Source: Bacillota bacterium
GTDB taxonomy: Bacteria; Bacillota; DTU025
DNA length: 8,873 nucleotides
Direction of reading: 5' to 3'
Assembly (NCBI GenBank): GCA_003456765.1
Contig: DMOT01000253.1
Coordinates: 1-8,873, forward strand
How positions within the stretch are numbered: position 1 is the first letter of the stretch; every line of letters begins with the position of its first letter. A program made the position numbers and the translations under genes. The notes under the pieces are model-generated. The model did not search any database. It saw only the letters and a list, made by a program, of their open reading frames with translations, and was not told the origin of the DNA. Shown in pieces: positions 1 through 5,230 of the stretch.

Positions 1-424
1 GCTGGTGGGTCATCCTGTCAGGTACTCGGCCTTCATCTCCTAATCCCCGTCCCAAACTCCCACAGTCGCATTCGCTTGCGCATTCCATGCGCATTCAGAT
101 GCATGTAGAATAACAGCTCACGGAGTCTGCCTTTTCTTCAGCCCAAAGCCATTAATTACAATGCCTAGCTGACCACGCAGCGATAATGCATCTGGCATAT
201 GTTGCATGCGGAATGTGGATAATCGAGCAGCCAAGCTCTGAATTGCCGACAATGCAGACTCGAGGATCGAGCAGGAACTTATCGAGGTCTACTTAGCTGA
301 AAGGCAATAGCCGCCTTTAGACGGCATGTACACTGGAGCCAGCGCATCGGCTTTGCCCGCAGCAGTTCCTTTGGCCTGGAGATGGCGCGAGGGGATCCGG
401 GGCTACTGCCGATCGCTGCCGCGT
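1..424. other. Stretch without a recognised gene (left edge)
   Basis: I find no convincing coding region between the left edge and the tRNA-Gln terminator. Open frames here are short, lack a suitable ribosome binding site and match no family I know. In Bacillus, glmU follows spoVG; no glmU start is visible here. The stretch holds three CGCATTC direct repeats (67-96), a 9-base inverted repeat (96-104 with 186-194) and a small AAAGGC/GCCTTT inverted repeat (300-318). It may contain the upstream region of a gene beyond the left edge, but I could not identify a promoter. Confidence 0.5.
67..96. repeat. Three CGCATTC direct repeats, 11-12 base period
   Basis: CGCATTC occurs exactly at 67-73, 79-85 and 90-96, with start-to-start distances of 12 and 11 bases, close to one DNA helical turn. 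Such phasing is what a row of protein-binding half-sites on one face of the helix would give. No regulator is recognised and chance cannot be excluded. Confidence 0.4.
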
Positions 425-455
425 ACAAACAAAAGAACAGGGCATTCACCCTGTC
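425..455 (-). terminator. Intrinsic terminator of tRNA-Gln
   Basis: On the minus strand, ACAGGG (454-449) pairs perfectly with CCCTGT (442-437) across a 6-base loop, and a flanking G-U pair extends the stem to 7. A T-rich tract, TTCTTTTGTTTGT, follows directly. It begins 18 bases after the encoded CCA of the tRNA. Stem, loop and T-tract all fit a Rho-independent terminator. Confidence 0.8.
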
Positions 456-472
456 GAAGACTTGCATGAAGA

Positions 473-546
473 TGGCTGGGGCGCCAGGATTCGAACCTGG
501 GCTGCAGGATCCAAAGTCCCGTGCCTTACCACTTGGCTACGCCCCA
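473..546 (-). tRNA. tRNA-Gln (anticodon UUG), CCA encoded
   Basis: A complete cloverleaf can be drawn on the minus strand. The acceptor stem TGGGGCG (546-540) pairs perfectly with CGCCCCA (483-477), followed by discriminator G and a genomically encoded CCA at 475-473. The T-arm has the usual GGTTCGAATCC core. The 7-base anticodon loop reads CTTTGGA, giving anticodon TTG, which decodes CAA/CAG glutamine. It lies downstream of spoVG with its own promoter (563-591) and terminator (425-455), so it appears to be a single-gene transcription unit with a 5' leader of about 10 bases. Confidence 0.97.
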
Positions 547-562
547 TCCTAGAGCAGTACAT

Positions 563-591
563 ATTCTAGCACAACACCGACCAGTGAGCAA
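563..591 (-). promoter_or_regulatory. Extended -10 SigA-type promoter for tRNA-Gln
   Basis: On the minus strand a -35 box TTGCTC (591-586, 4 of 6 matches to TTGACA) is followed by a 17-base spacer and a -10 box TAGAAT (568-563, 5 of 6 matches to TATAAT). A TG one base before the -10 box makes it an extended -10. The predicted transcript starts near 556, about ten bases before the mature tRNA 5' end. Confidence 0.8.
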
Positions 592-668
592 ATATCCGCT
601 GCACATTACAGAGGTGCACAGGCGCGGAATCTGTTCGAGATATCGAAAGATCACGAGGAAGTAAGGGA

Positions 669-695
669 GTGGTGGCCCTTCTCAGGGGCCACCAC
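669..695 (-). terminator. 10-bp hairpin downstream of spoVG, possible terminator
   Basis: GTGGTGGCCC (669-678) and GGGCCACCAC (686-695) form a perfect 10-bp GC-rich stem with a 7-base loop. On the minus strand, the direction of spoVG transcription, it is followed by TCCCTTACTTCC, which is pyrimidine-rich but not a true T-run; the plus-strand side has no T-run at all. The best reading is the end of the spoVG operon transcript, about 335 bases after the stop codon. A processing or 3' stability structure is an alternative. Confidence 0.5.
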
Positions 696-1029
696 GAAAC
701 GAAATCCTGAGCATCCCGGCGCGGCGCATCGGGGAACTGATACTTCGCCATTTCAACAAGCGAGGCATGCACACTACGTCAGATGCTCGTTGACCAATCT
801 TGAGTTGCCACACTCACGTAATCTGTGCTAGCTGGACAAGAAGGTGGCGTATTCAAGCGGACAATCGCACTCCACCACCAAAGTTCCAACAGCTGGAGCG
901 TTCGCCAACGAGTGGCCGGCGTAACAAGAGCGCATTCCGATAAGATCTAGTAACCGAATGGGCTCAGTATCCGGCCCCAGTTTCCTTCGCAACAAGGCGC
1001 CTGACAGCATTCACCAGACAAAGAAGACG

Positions 1030-1287
1030 CTAGTTCCCAAGTTCATGATAGACAGAGATGATTGCTTCTTCAATGGTGTCGCGCGCTTCCTGTGTTACGG
1101 GGTGAGCGATGTCGCGGAATTGCCCATCAGGGGTCTTCCTGCTCGGCATTGCCACAAATAGCCCTTTATGCCCTTCAATGACTCGAATGTCTCTGACCAC
1201 AAATGCGTCGTCAAAGGTGATTGAGGCAATAGCCCGCATCTTGCCTGCAGTGTTGACTTTACGCACTCTCACGTCTGTGATGTTCAC
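1030..1287 (-). CDS. spoVG: SpoVG family nucleic-acid-binding regulator
   Basis: SpoVG is a small cytosolic RNA/DNA-binding protein that affects sporulation, septation and virulence-type gene expression in Bacillota. The product has the family core: ITDVRVRKV at the N-terminus, the central [19 protein letters not shown] stretch, and FVAMPSRKT followed by a DIAHPVT motif. I choose the GTG at 1287 (85 residues) rather than the in-frame ATG at 1305. AAAGGTGG (1302-1295) sits 7 bases before the GTG, the ATG has no close ribosome binding site, and family members begin just before the ITDVR motif. The gene ends in TAG. A SigH-type promoter lies about 50 bases upstream, and ridA precedes it as in Bacillus. 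In Bacillus spoVG is a classic SigH target, which fits. Confidence 0.96.
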   Translation of the reverse strand: MNITDVRVRKVNTAGKMRAIASITFDDAFVVRDIRVIEGHKGLFVAMPSRKTPDGQFRDIAHPVTQEARDTIEEAIISVYHELGN

Positions 1288-1294
1288 ACCGCGC

Positions 1295-1302
1295 CCACCT
1301 TT
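1295..1302 (-). promoter_or_regulatory. Ribosome binding site deciding the spoVG start
   Basis: AAAGGTGG on the minus strand lies 7 bases before the GTG at 1287. It overlaps the second to fourth codons of the alternative ATG-started frame, so it cannot serve that ATG. This supports the shorter protein. Confidence 0.65.
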
Positions 1303-1326
1303 CATGGAAATGCAGTAGTTGTTCCC

Positions 1327-1443
1327 CTACTCTGCTCCTGTTCTACGTTTTTTAGGAAAATCCTCCATGATAGTTACTTCTTCGCGCTTTTGTGGAACGA
1401 TTCGGGCATACATTGTGGGCTTCTCTTGTACAGCCTGGTTCAT
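1327..1443 (-). CDS. Possible 38-residue small protein between ridA and spoVG
   Basis: An ATG directly after the ridA stop codon (TAGATG) opens a 38-codon frame ending in TAG at 1327-1329. The predicted peptide is strongly charged, with a KREE stretch near residue 20 and a KKRR stretch near residue 31, and has no membrane segment. It matches no family I recognise. It is in the same frame as both ridA and spoVG. Against it: there is no Shine-Dalgarno sequence near the ATG, so translation would need reinitiation after ridA, and the spoVG promoter lies inside it. It could be a chance frame in a promoter region. Confidence 0.2.
   Translation of the reverse strand: MNQAVQEKPTMYARIVPQKREEVTIMEDFPKKRRTGAE
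1338..1366 (-). promoter_or_regulatory. SigH-type promoter of spoVG
   Basis: On the minus strand, GGAGGATTT (1366-1358) matches the SigH -35 consensus RNAGGAWWW at every position. After an 11-base spacer containing an A-tract comes GTAGAACAG (1346-1338), which agrees with the -10 consensus RNNGAATWW at all but two positions. The arrangement closely resembles the SigH promoter of Bacillus subtilis spoVG as I remember it. The predicted start near 1331 gives a leader of about 44 bases. SigH would couple spoVG to the transition from growth to sporulation. Confidence 0.7.
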
Positions 1444-1824
1444 CTATATGATCGCTATGGCATCTATCTCCACTTTTGCGTCCCTGGGAAGCCTCGACAC
1501 TTCGATAGCGCATCGCGAAGGCTGTTCGGATACGAAATACGAAGCATAAACGTCGTTCATTTCTGCAAAATCGTTCATGTCTTCAAGATACACGGTTACC
1601 TTAACTACATTGTCCATCCCTGTTCCGGCAGCCTCAAGTATCGCCGCGATATTATCGAGCGCCCTTCTAGTCTGCTCTCCTATTCCACCCTCCACGAGCT
1701 TTCCCGTTTTGGGATCGAGGGGCGTCTGGCCCGATACAAAAACAAACTGCCCAGCTATGATCCCTTGCGAATACGGGCCTATAGCTGCAGGCGCGCCGTC
1801 GGTAGCCACAACCTTCTTCAACAC
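1444..1824 (-). CDS. ridA: RidA/YjgF/YabJ family reactive imine deaminase
   Basis: RidA proteins hydrolyse reactive enamine/imine intermediates released by PLP enzymes such as threonine dehydratase, protecting other PLP enzymes; they act as cytosolic trimers. At 126 residues the product has the normal length. It carries the GPYSQ motif (16-20), the [11 protein letters not shown] segment (31-41), the [10 protein letters not shown] helix (50-59), the catalytic arginine in PSR (Arg104) and the closing VEIDAIA strand (118-124), so an active deaminase is likely. The start is GTG at 1824, with GGAGGTG (1834-1828) upstream; the next codon, TTG, is an equally spaced alternative. The gene ends in TAG. 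It follows a nucleotidyltransferase gene after 123 bases containing a hairpin (1861-1895), and precedes spoVG, as yabJ does in Bacillus. Confidence 0.95.
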   Translation of the reverse strand: MLKKVVATDGAPAAIGPYSQGIIAGQFVFVSGQTPLDPKTGKLVEGGIGEQTRRALDNIAAILEAAGTGMDNVVKVTVYLEDMNDFAEMNDVYASYFVSEQPSRCAIEVSRLPRDAKVEIDAIAII

Positions 1825-1860
1825 TTACACCTCCGCACGAATCGGTAAGTCCATAAGCAA

Positions 1861-1895
1861 GGCTGACAATGGCGAGCACCGCCAGGACGTCAGCC
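1861..1895 (-). promoter_or_regulatory. Two-tier hairpin in the ridA leader
   Basis: GGCTGAC (1861-1867) and GTCAGCC (1889-1895) form a perfect 7-bp outer stem. Inside it GGCG (1871-1874) pairs with CGCC (1880-1883). On the minus strand two further G-U pairs extend the outer stem to 9, which favours a role in the minus-strand RNA. It starts about 50 bases after the nucleotidyltransferase stop and ends 37 bases before the ridA start. The following TTGCTTATGG is not a convincing terminator tract, so partial attenuation or RNA processing are the alternatives. Confidence 0.45.
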
Positions 1896-1947
1896 CCACA
1901 CATTATTGTCTTCTTGTGAGCCTTGAGGCATCGGGGCACGCAGGTGA

Positions 1948-2712
1948 CTAGGCAAGCATGCGTAAGGCAAGCTCCACGTCACTGGGCTTGTCGATGTCTA
2001 CGCCAATATCCGAATATGGTACAATAACCCCTCTGCCGCGCAGTCTCAGCTTGTTCCACACTCTCCGCTCAGCATCGGCAATAGAGAGCCTTCCAAGCAA
2101 GTACTTCACTATTATTGGCAGCCCCAGTAGCGAACCTAATGCAACAGGATTCTTTCGCATGTCAAGGGCCTTTCGAATGATGTCATGGTTCTTTCGCACC
2201 ACAGGCGGATCCACCATGAATACGTTTCCGCCGGTCACGGTACCATCCGCCAGCCTGACATAGGTCCTCTCCACTCCGGGAAACTCGGCTTCAATTGCTT
2301 CGCGTGCAACTACGGCATAGTGAACCTCTGCCGGGTCGCGCGCGCACATTGCCACAAACCCATCGAGAGATTCTCCCTTGATGAACACGGCATCTCCCGC
2401 AACTATCATGGCCTTCCTGCCATCGGCGATCTCGCTTAGCCCGACCATCACATTGTCGAACAAATCGCCACCGCGTTCAACCACTAAAACCTTGTCGCCA
2501 ATATTCTTCCTGTCAACAATAGGCTGCAATGCATCTGATGGGCCGACGATCACTACGCGGTCTACAGACTTTGCCGACAGCACACCGTCTAAAACCCATT
2601 CCACCATTGGCTTTCCGCCTATCTCCACCATGGCCTCGTATTTCGCATCCGAAACCTCAGACAGGCGTCCGGTGTTGTCTGCGCCGGCGAGGATTGCCAC
2701 ATCCACGCGCAT
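1948..2712 (-). CDS. MobA-like nucleotidyltransferase (GT-A fold)
   Basis: This is probably a nucleotide-sugar or cofactor nucleotidyltransferase of the MobA/GlmU/IspD-type fold; the substrate cannot be assigned. Visible landmarks, numbered from the chosen ATG, are an AILAG start of the nucleotide-binding loop (residues 6-10, more divergent than the usual LAGG...R), IGGKPMVEWVLDG (31-43), an AGD metal-site motif (105-107), TGGNVFMVDP (160-169) and the C-terminal DIGVDIDKPSDVE (235-247), which resembles the DIDTPEDL end of this family. I choose ATG at 2712 (254 residues): GAGGTGA lies 8 bases upstream and overlaps the alternative GTG at 2724. It sits between ispE and ridA, where Bacillus has purR. 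It ends in TAG. Confidence 0.85.
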   Translation of the reverse strand: MRVDVAILAGADNTGRLSEVSDAKYEAMVEIGGKPMVEWVLDGVLSAKSVDRVVIVGPSDALQPIVDRKNIGDKVLVVERGGDLFDNVMVGLSEIADGRKAMIVAGDAVFIKGESLDGFVAMCARDPAEVHYAVVAREAIEAEFPGVERTYVRLADGTVTGGNVFMVDPPVVRKNHDIIRKALDMRKNPVALGSLLGLPIIVKYLLGRLSIADAERRVWNKLRLRGRGVIVPYSDIGVDIDKPSDVELALRMLA

Positions 2713-2720
2713 CGCGCCGC

Positions 2721-2727
2721 TCACCTC
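2721..2727 (-). promoter_or_regulatory. Ribosome binding site of the nucleotidyltransferase
   Basis: GAGGTGA on the minus strand is 8 bases before the ATG at 2712. The GTG inside this motif is an in-frame start candidate four codons upstream, but the motif itself then could not serve it. This decides for the ATG. Confidence 0.65.
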
Positions 2728-2780
2728 ATTCCATCTCTCAAGGCTAATTTGGGGACCCTGCGCGCCCCCGCAACAGGCTG

Positions 2781-3794
2781 TCAGACTTGACCTGCATCAA
2801 CATCGGGGCCAACAGCCGACCGAGGCCCGGCCCGGGTAACGAAAACATCGAGTCGGCCCCATTGGGAAACGAAGGCTGCCTGCTCCCGGAGAGTCCGGGC
2901 AGCAGCATATGCAGAATTATCCGATTGGAACAGGCCAAACACAGTAGGTCCGCTGCCGCTCATCAGCGCAGCCGTGGCCCCCAGCTCCAGCAGTGCAGCT
3001 TTGACCCCGAGCAATTCAGGACATATCTGGGCCGCAAGCAGCTCGAGCTCGTTTACCATGAAAGGCGCCACCTGCGCCATGTCCAAACTGCACCGGTTTT
3101 GCGACTGCATCCAGTCCGCCAGCGCTTGAGCCTTCGTAGCCGTCTTCTTGCTTCTGAAAACGCCGTAGCTGCCCTCACCGCTCGCCTCGCCCGTCCGAGC
3201 GTCCCACATGCCGTAGATCTCACCCGCTGAAAGAGACGCCTCAGGCTTTGCAACAACCAGAGGAATGCCCGGCAGCGGAGGCAACGGCGCAAGACGATCC
3301 CCAATCCCGCAGGCTAGGGCTGCCCAGGCTCTGGGAGAGTCGCCATGGCAGAGGAGACAGAATGGCACATCTGCACCGATGGAACGAGCCACTCCGAACA
3401 GCTCCTCCTGCACCAGGGGCCTATCCCACAGCTGGTTCATGCCTGCCAGGACGGCTGCCGCGTCGGCACTGCCTCCTCCCAGCCCGGCAGCAACAGGTAT
3501 TTTCTTTTCGATGCTTATTGAAACAGCACCACGCTCTCCCGTGCTTTCGAAGAATGCCCAGGCGGCGCGGTAGGCTATGTTATCCTTACCATCCGGCACT
3601 ACCTTCGGGAAAACGTGGACTCGTATGCTTTCTGCCGATCCCGGATCGATGTCGAGACGCTCAATTCTGATCTTGTCTGCCAGCTCTATACGGTGCATTA
3701 CGCTTTCAATATCATGATAACCGTCGGACCTGCGCCCGACAATATCAAAAGCGAGGTTCACTTTGGCCCAGGCTCTGCTCTCAACAACATGCAT
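2781..3794 (-). CDS. ispE: 4-diphosphocytidyl-2-C-methyl-D-erythritol kinase
   Basis: IspE phosphorylates CDP-methylerythritol at the 2-hydroxyl with ATP, the fourth step of the MEP route to isoprenoids, in the cytosol. The GHMP-kinase motifs are all present: AKVNLAF with catalytic Lys11, the ATP loop PVAAGLGGGSADAAA (100-114), GADVPFCL with catalytic Asp142, and LMSGSGPTVFG (277-287). At 337 residues it is longer than the usual 280-300. Extra residues appear after GADVPFCLL, where the usual GG-T/S-A turn is expanded (about 149-164), and around 198-230, plus a short C-terminal tail. ATG at 3794 is preceded by a GGGGTG ribosome site. The gene lies 30 bases after the dacF-like gene, in the same frame across its TAG stop, and upstream of the nucleotidyltransferase; it ends in TGA. 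Confidence 0.96.
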   Translation of the reverse strand: MHVVESRAWAKVNLAFDIVGRRSDGYHDIESVMHRIELADKIRIERLDIDPGSAESIRVHVFPKVVPDGKDNIAYRAAWAFFESTGERGAVSISIEKKIPVAAGLGGGSADAAAVLAGMNQLWDRPLVQEELFGVARSIGADVPFCLLCHGDSPRAWAALACGIGDRLAPLPPLPGIPLVVAKPEASLSAGEIYGMWDARTGEASGEGSYGVFRSKKTATKAQALADWMQSQNRCSLDMAQVAPFMVNELELLAAQICPELLGVKAALLELGATAALMSGSGPTVFGLFQSDNSAYAAARTLREQAAFVSQWGRLDVFVTRAGPRSAVGPDVDAGQV

Positions 3795-3824
3795 AGAACC
3801 ACACCCCAGGCGGCACGCGGACTT

Positions 3825-5078
3825 CTAGGCTTTCGTTCCTCTGCCGCCAAACAGCTCGGAAAAGAAGCGGACAATCGCCCTCCACGCCCTCACGATAGCG
3901 TTGGCGCGGGGAACATCAGCCCCGGCAACCGCGAGCGTCGACCCAAGTTCCTCTCCTGACGCCATCCTGACTACTACGCGACCCAAGGGTTGTCCCTTCT
4001 CGATCGGGGCGGATATGTCCTGCTGAATCGGTTCGAAATGCACCCCTATTTCAGATGCGAATCCCCTTGGAGAAAGCAGCACAACGTCGTCTGCCGCCAT
4101 CACCGCCACATCCTGCGTTGCAGCAGAAGGAACGCGAATCATTCCAACCGAAGCTCCGGCGTCCACAAACCGCGTCCGCTCGAACTTCTGGAAACCGTAG
4201 TCCAGGAGCTTTGAGGTTTCTCGAACCCTGTCGTCATCGCTTGCGGCACCAAGAACTACCGACAGAAGCCTGGTTCCGCCGCGTGCTGCCGTCCCCACAA
4301 GACACCAGCCGGCGGTATCCGTTTGCCCGGTTTTTAGCCCATCTGCGCCTTCGTACGCCTTGATAAGCCTGTTGGTATTGAATAGATCATAGGTCCCTCC
4401 GCGCATATTCCCTATCCACGTGCTGGTCCACTCCAAAACTCTGGGGTGCGCCAGAAGCTCGCGGGACATTATCGCTATGTCTCTCGCCGTAGTGTAGTGG
4501 TCAGGATCGTCGAGGCCCTCCGGGTTGGCAAAATGCGTGTTCGACATCCCAAGCTCCTCAGCTCTGGCGTTCATGAGTTCGACAAAGGCATCCGCAGTAC
4601 CTGACACGACCTCTGCCAATGCATAACTTGCATCATTGGCAGATCTTATGGCTGTAGCCGCCATCAGGTCTTCTACCGAAGCCTGCTCCTTCTCTTTCAG
4701 GTAGACCTGCGAACCTCCCATCATGGACGCCTCACGGCTTACAACAACAGTGTCGTCCAGCGAAATCTTGCCTTCATCGACACGTTCCATGACGATCAAC
4801 ATGGTCATGACTTTCGTTATAGACGCAGGCGCTAATCTCTCATCAGGATTCATGGAGAATAGGACCTGACCGGTTTCTGCATCCAATAGCATTGCGGCCG
4901 TGGCCGCTATCTCTGGAGCAGGAACCAGGCTGTAGAACTCCGCCTTTGCTTCGGCCTGGGCCGTGGCCCCCGCCGGCAACCTCGGATTTGCTAAGCAAAC
5001 ATGGCTGGCCATGGCCACGGCCGCGACCATCGCTACCGCCAAAGCACGAGCATAGACGCTCTTCATTCTTCCTGGCAA
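3825..5078 (-). CDS. dacF: D-alanyl-D-alanine carboxypeptidase (PBP5/DacF type)
   Basis: This low-molecular-weight penicillin-binding protein removes the terminal D-Ala from peptidoglycan stem peptides outside the membrane. All active-site motifs are present: SITK with nucleophile Ser86 and Lys89, SAN (146-148) and KTG (249-251). Residues 1-30 form a signal peptide with a hydrophobic core (ALAVAMVAAVAMA) and a likely cleavage near residue 30. The peptidase domain spans about 55-290, followed by a PBP5 C-terminal beta domain (about 300-390) and a final amphipathic helix (about 394-410) that could hold the protein to the membrane. The start is TTG at 5078, because AAGGGAGG lies exactly 7 bases before it; an ATG four codons in is possible. 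It ends in TAG. The dacF symbol follows family and context; dacA or dacB types are not excluded. Confidence 0.94.
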   Translation of the reverse strand: MPGRMKSVYARALAVAMVAAVAMASHVCLANPRLPAGATAQAEAKAEFYSLVPAPEIAATAAMLLDAETGQVLFSMNPDERLAPASITKVMTMLIVMERVDEGKISLDDTVVVSREASMMGGSQVYLKEKEQASVEDLMAATAIRSANDASYALAEVVSGTADAFVELMNARAEELGMSNTHFANPEGLDDPDHYTTARDIAIMSRELLAHPRVLEWTSTWIGNMRGGTYDLFNTNRLIKAYEGADGLKTGQTDTAGWCLVGTAARGGTRLLSVVLGAASDDDRVRETSKLLDYGFQKFERTRFVDAGASVGMIRVPSAATQDVAVMAADDVVLLSPRGFASEIGVHFEPIQQDISAPIEKGQPLGRVVVRMASGEELGSTLAVAGADVPRANAIVRAWRAIVRFFSELFGGRGTKA

Positions 5079-5085
5079 TTCGCCG

Positions 5086-5093
5086 CCTCCCTT
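5086..5093 (-). promoter_or_regulatory. Ribosome binding site supporting the TTG start of dacF
   Basis: AAGGGAGG on the minus strand sits 7 bases before the TTG at 5078. The alternative ATG at 5066 has only AGGA, 3 bases away, so the TTG start is favoured despite being a rare start codon. Confidence 0.65.
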
Positions 5094-5115
5094 GCAACAT
5101 GTGATACTGCTTTGC

Positions 5116-5144
5116 TGTAGTACAGATTCTGCCCGCTGTAGGCA
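5116..5144 (-). promoter_or_regulatory. Weak promoter candidate for dacF
   Basis: On the minus strand TTGCCT (4 of 6 matches to the -35 consensus) is followed after 17 bases by TACTAC (3 of 6 matches to the -10 consensus). It lies downstream of the oppF hairpin and upstream of the dacF start, where a promoter is expected. The match is poor and transcription from the opp operon could continue instead. Confidence 0.2.
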
Positions 5145-5159
5145 AGGTTATGAGAACAA

Positions 5160-5207
5160 GCGCATCACTCGGCAGCACCTAAAGATGTGCCGCCGGGCGA
5201 TGCGCCC
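5160..5207 (-). terminator. Nested hairpin after oppF, possible terminator or switch
   Basis: On the minus strand GCGCATC (5205-5199) pairs with GATGCGC (5166-5160). Inside it GGCGGCAC (5194-5187) pairs with GTGCTGCC (5178-5171) using one G-U pair, across an 8-base loop and a 4x4 internal loop. TTGTTCT follows, a modest T-rich tract. An alternative 5-bp hairpin, GGGCG/CGCCC (5207-5195), uses the same bases as the outer stem and would compete with it. The G-U pair fits minus-strand RNA. Its place between oppF and dacF suggests the end of the opp transcript. Confidence 0.5.
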
Positions 5208-5230
5208 TGGATAGCCATCCGGCCTCTCTT

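Larger units (their letters stand above)
547..1029. other. Intergenic stretch between spoVG and tRNA-Gln
   Basis: About 480 bases separate the spoVG stop from the tRNA. The interval contains the tRNA promoter and a 10-bp hairpin at 669-695. A 60-codon open frame (828-1010, minus) and a 68-codon one (566-772, minus) exist, but neither has a Shine-Dalgarno sequence or recognisable motifs. The second runs through the hairpin and the tRNA promoter. I treat the stretch as non-coding. Confidence 0.5.

Noticed and set aside
1..30. Start of a gene at the left edge on the minus strand (ATG at about position 13)
   Set aside because: Only four codons are inside the window and no properly spaced ribosome binding site precedes them.
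96..194. 9-base inverted repeat CAGATGCAT / ATGCATCTG as an attachment site or operator
   Set aside because: The arms are 81 bases apart and each contains the palindrome ATGCAT, so the match is partly automatic. There is no neighbouring recombinase.
300..318. AAAGGC/GCCTTT inverted repeat as a terminator
   Set aside because: The stem is only 6 bp, with no T-run on either strand and no gene next to it that needs ending.
566..772. 68-codon minus-strand open frame upstream of the tRNA
   Set aside because: It runs through the 10-bp hairpin and the tRNA promoter, lacks a ribosome site, and has a composition unlike the genes nearby.
828..1010. 60-codon minus-strand open frame downstream of spoVG
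   Set aside because: It has no ribosome binding site and no recognisable motif, and starts only 20 bases after spoVG in a different frame. It could be a decayed remnant, but nothing in the sequence supports that.
1288..1305. Longer SpoVG starting at the ATG at 1305
   Set aside because: The extra six residues are not typical of the family. They are encoded by the ribosome binding site of the downstream GTG, and no such site precedes the ATG.
1390..1848. 152-codon plus-strand open frame opposite ridA
   Set aside because: It is antisense to a clear RidA gene and contains no family motifs, as expected of a shadow frame in GC-rich DNA.
1667..1939. 90-codon minus-strand frame with a hydrophobic stretch at the start of ridA
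   Set aside because: It overlaps most of ridA in another frame and has arginine/cysteine-rich shadow composition. The hydrophobic part comes from the hairpin leader.
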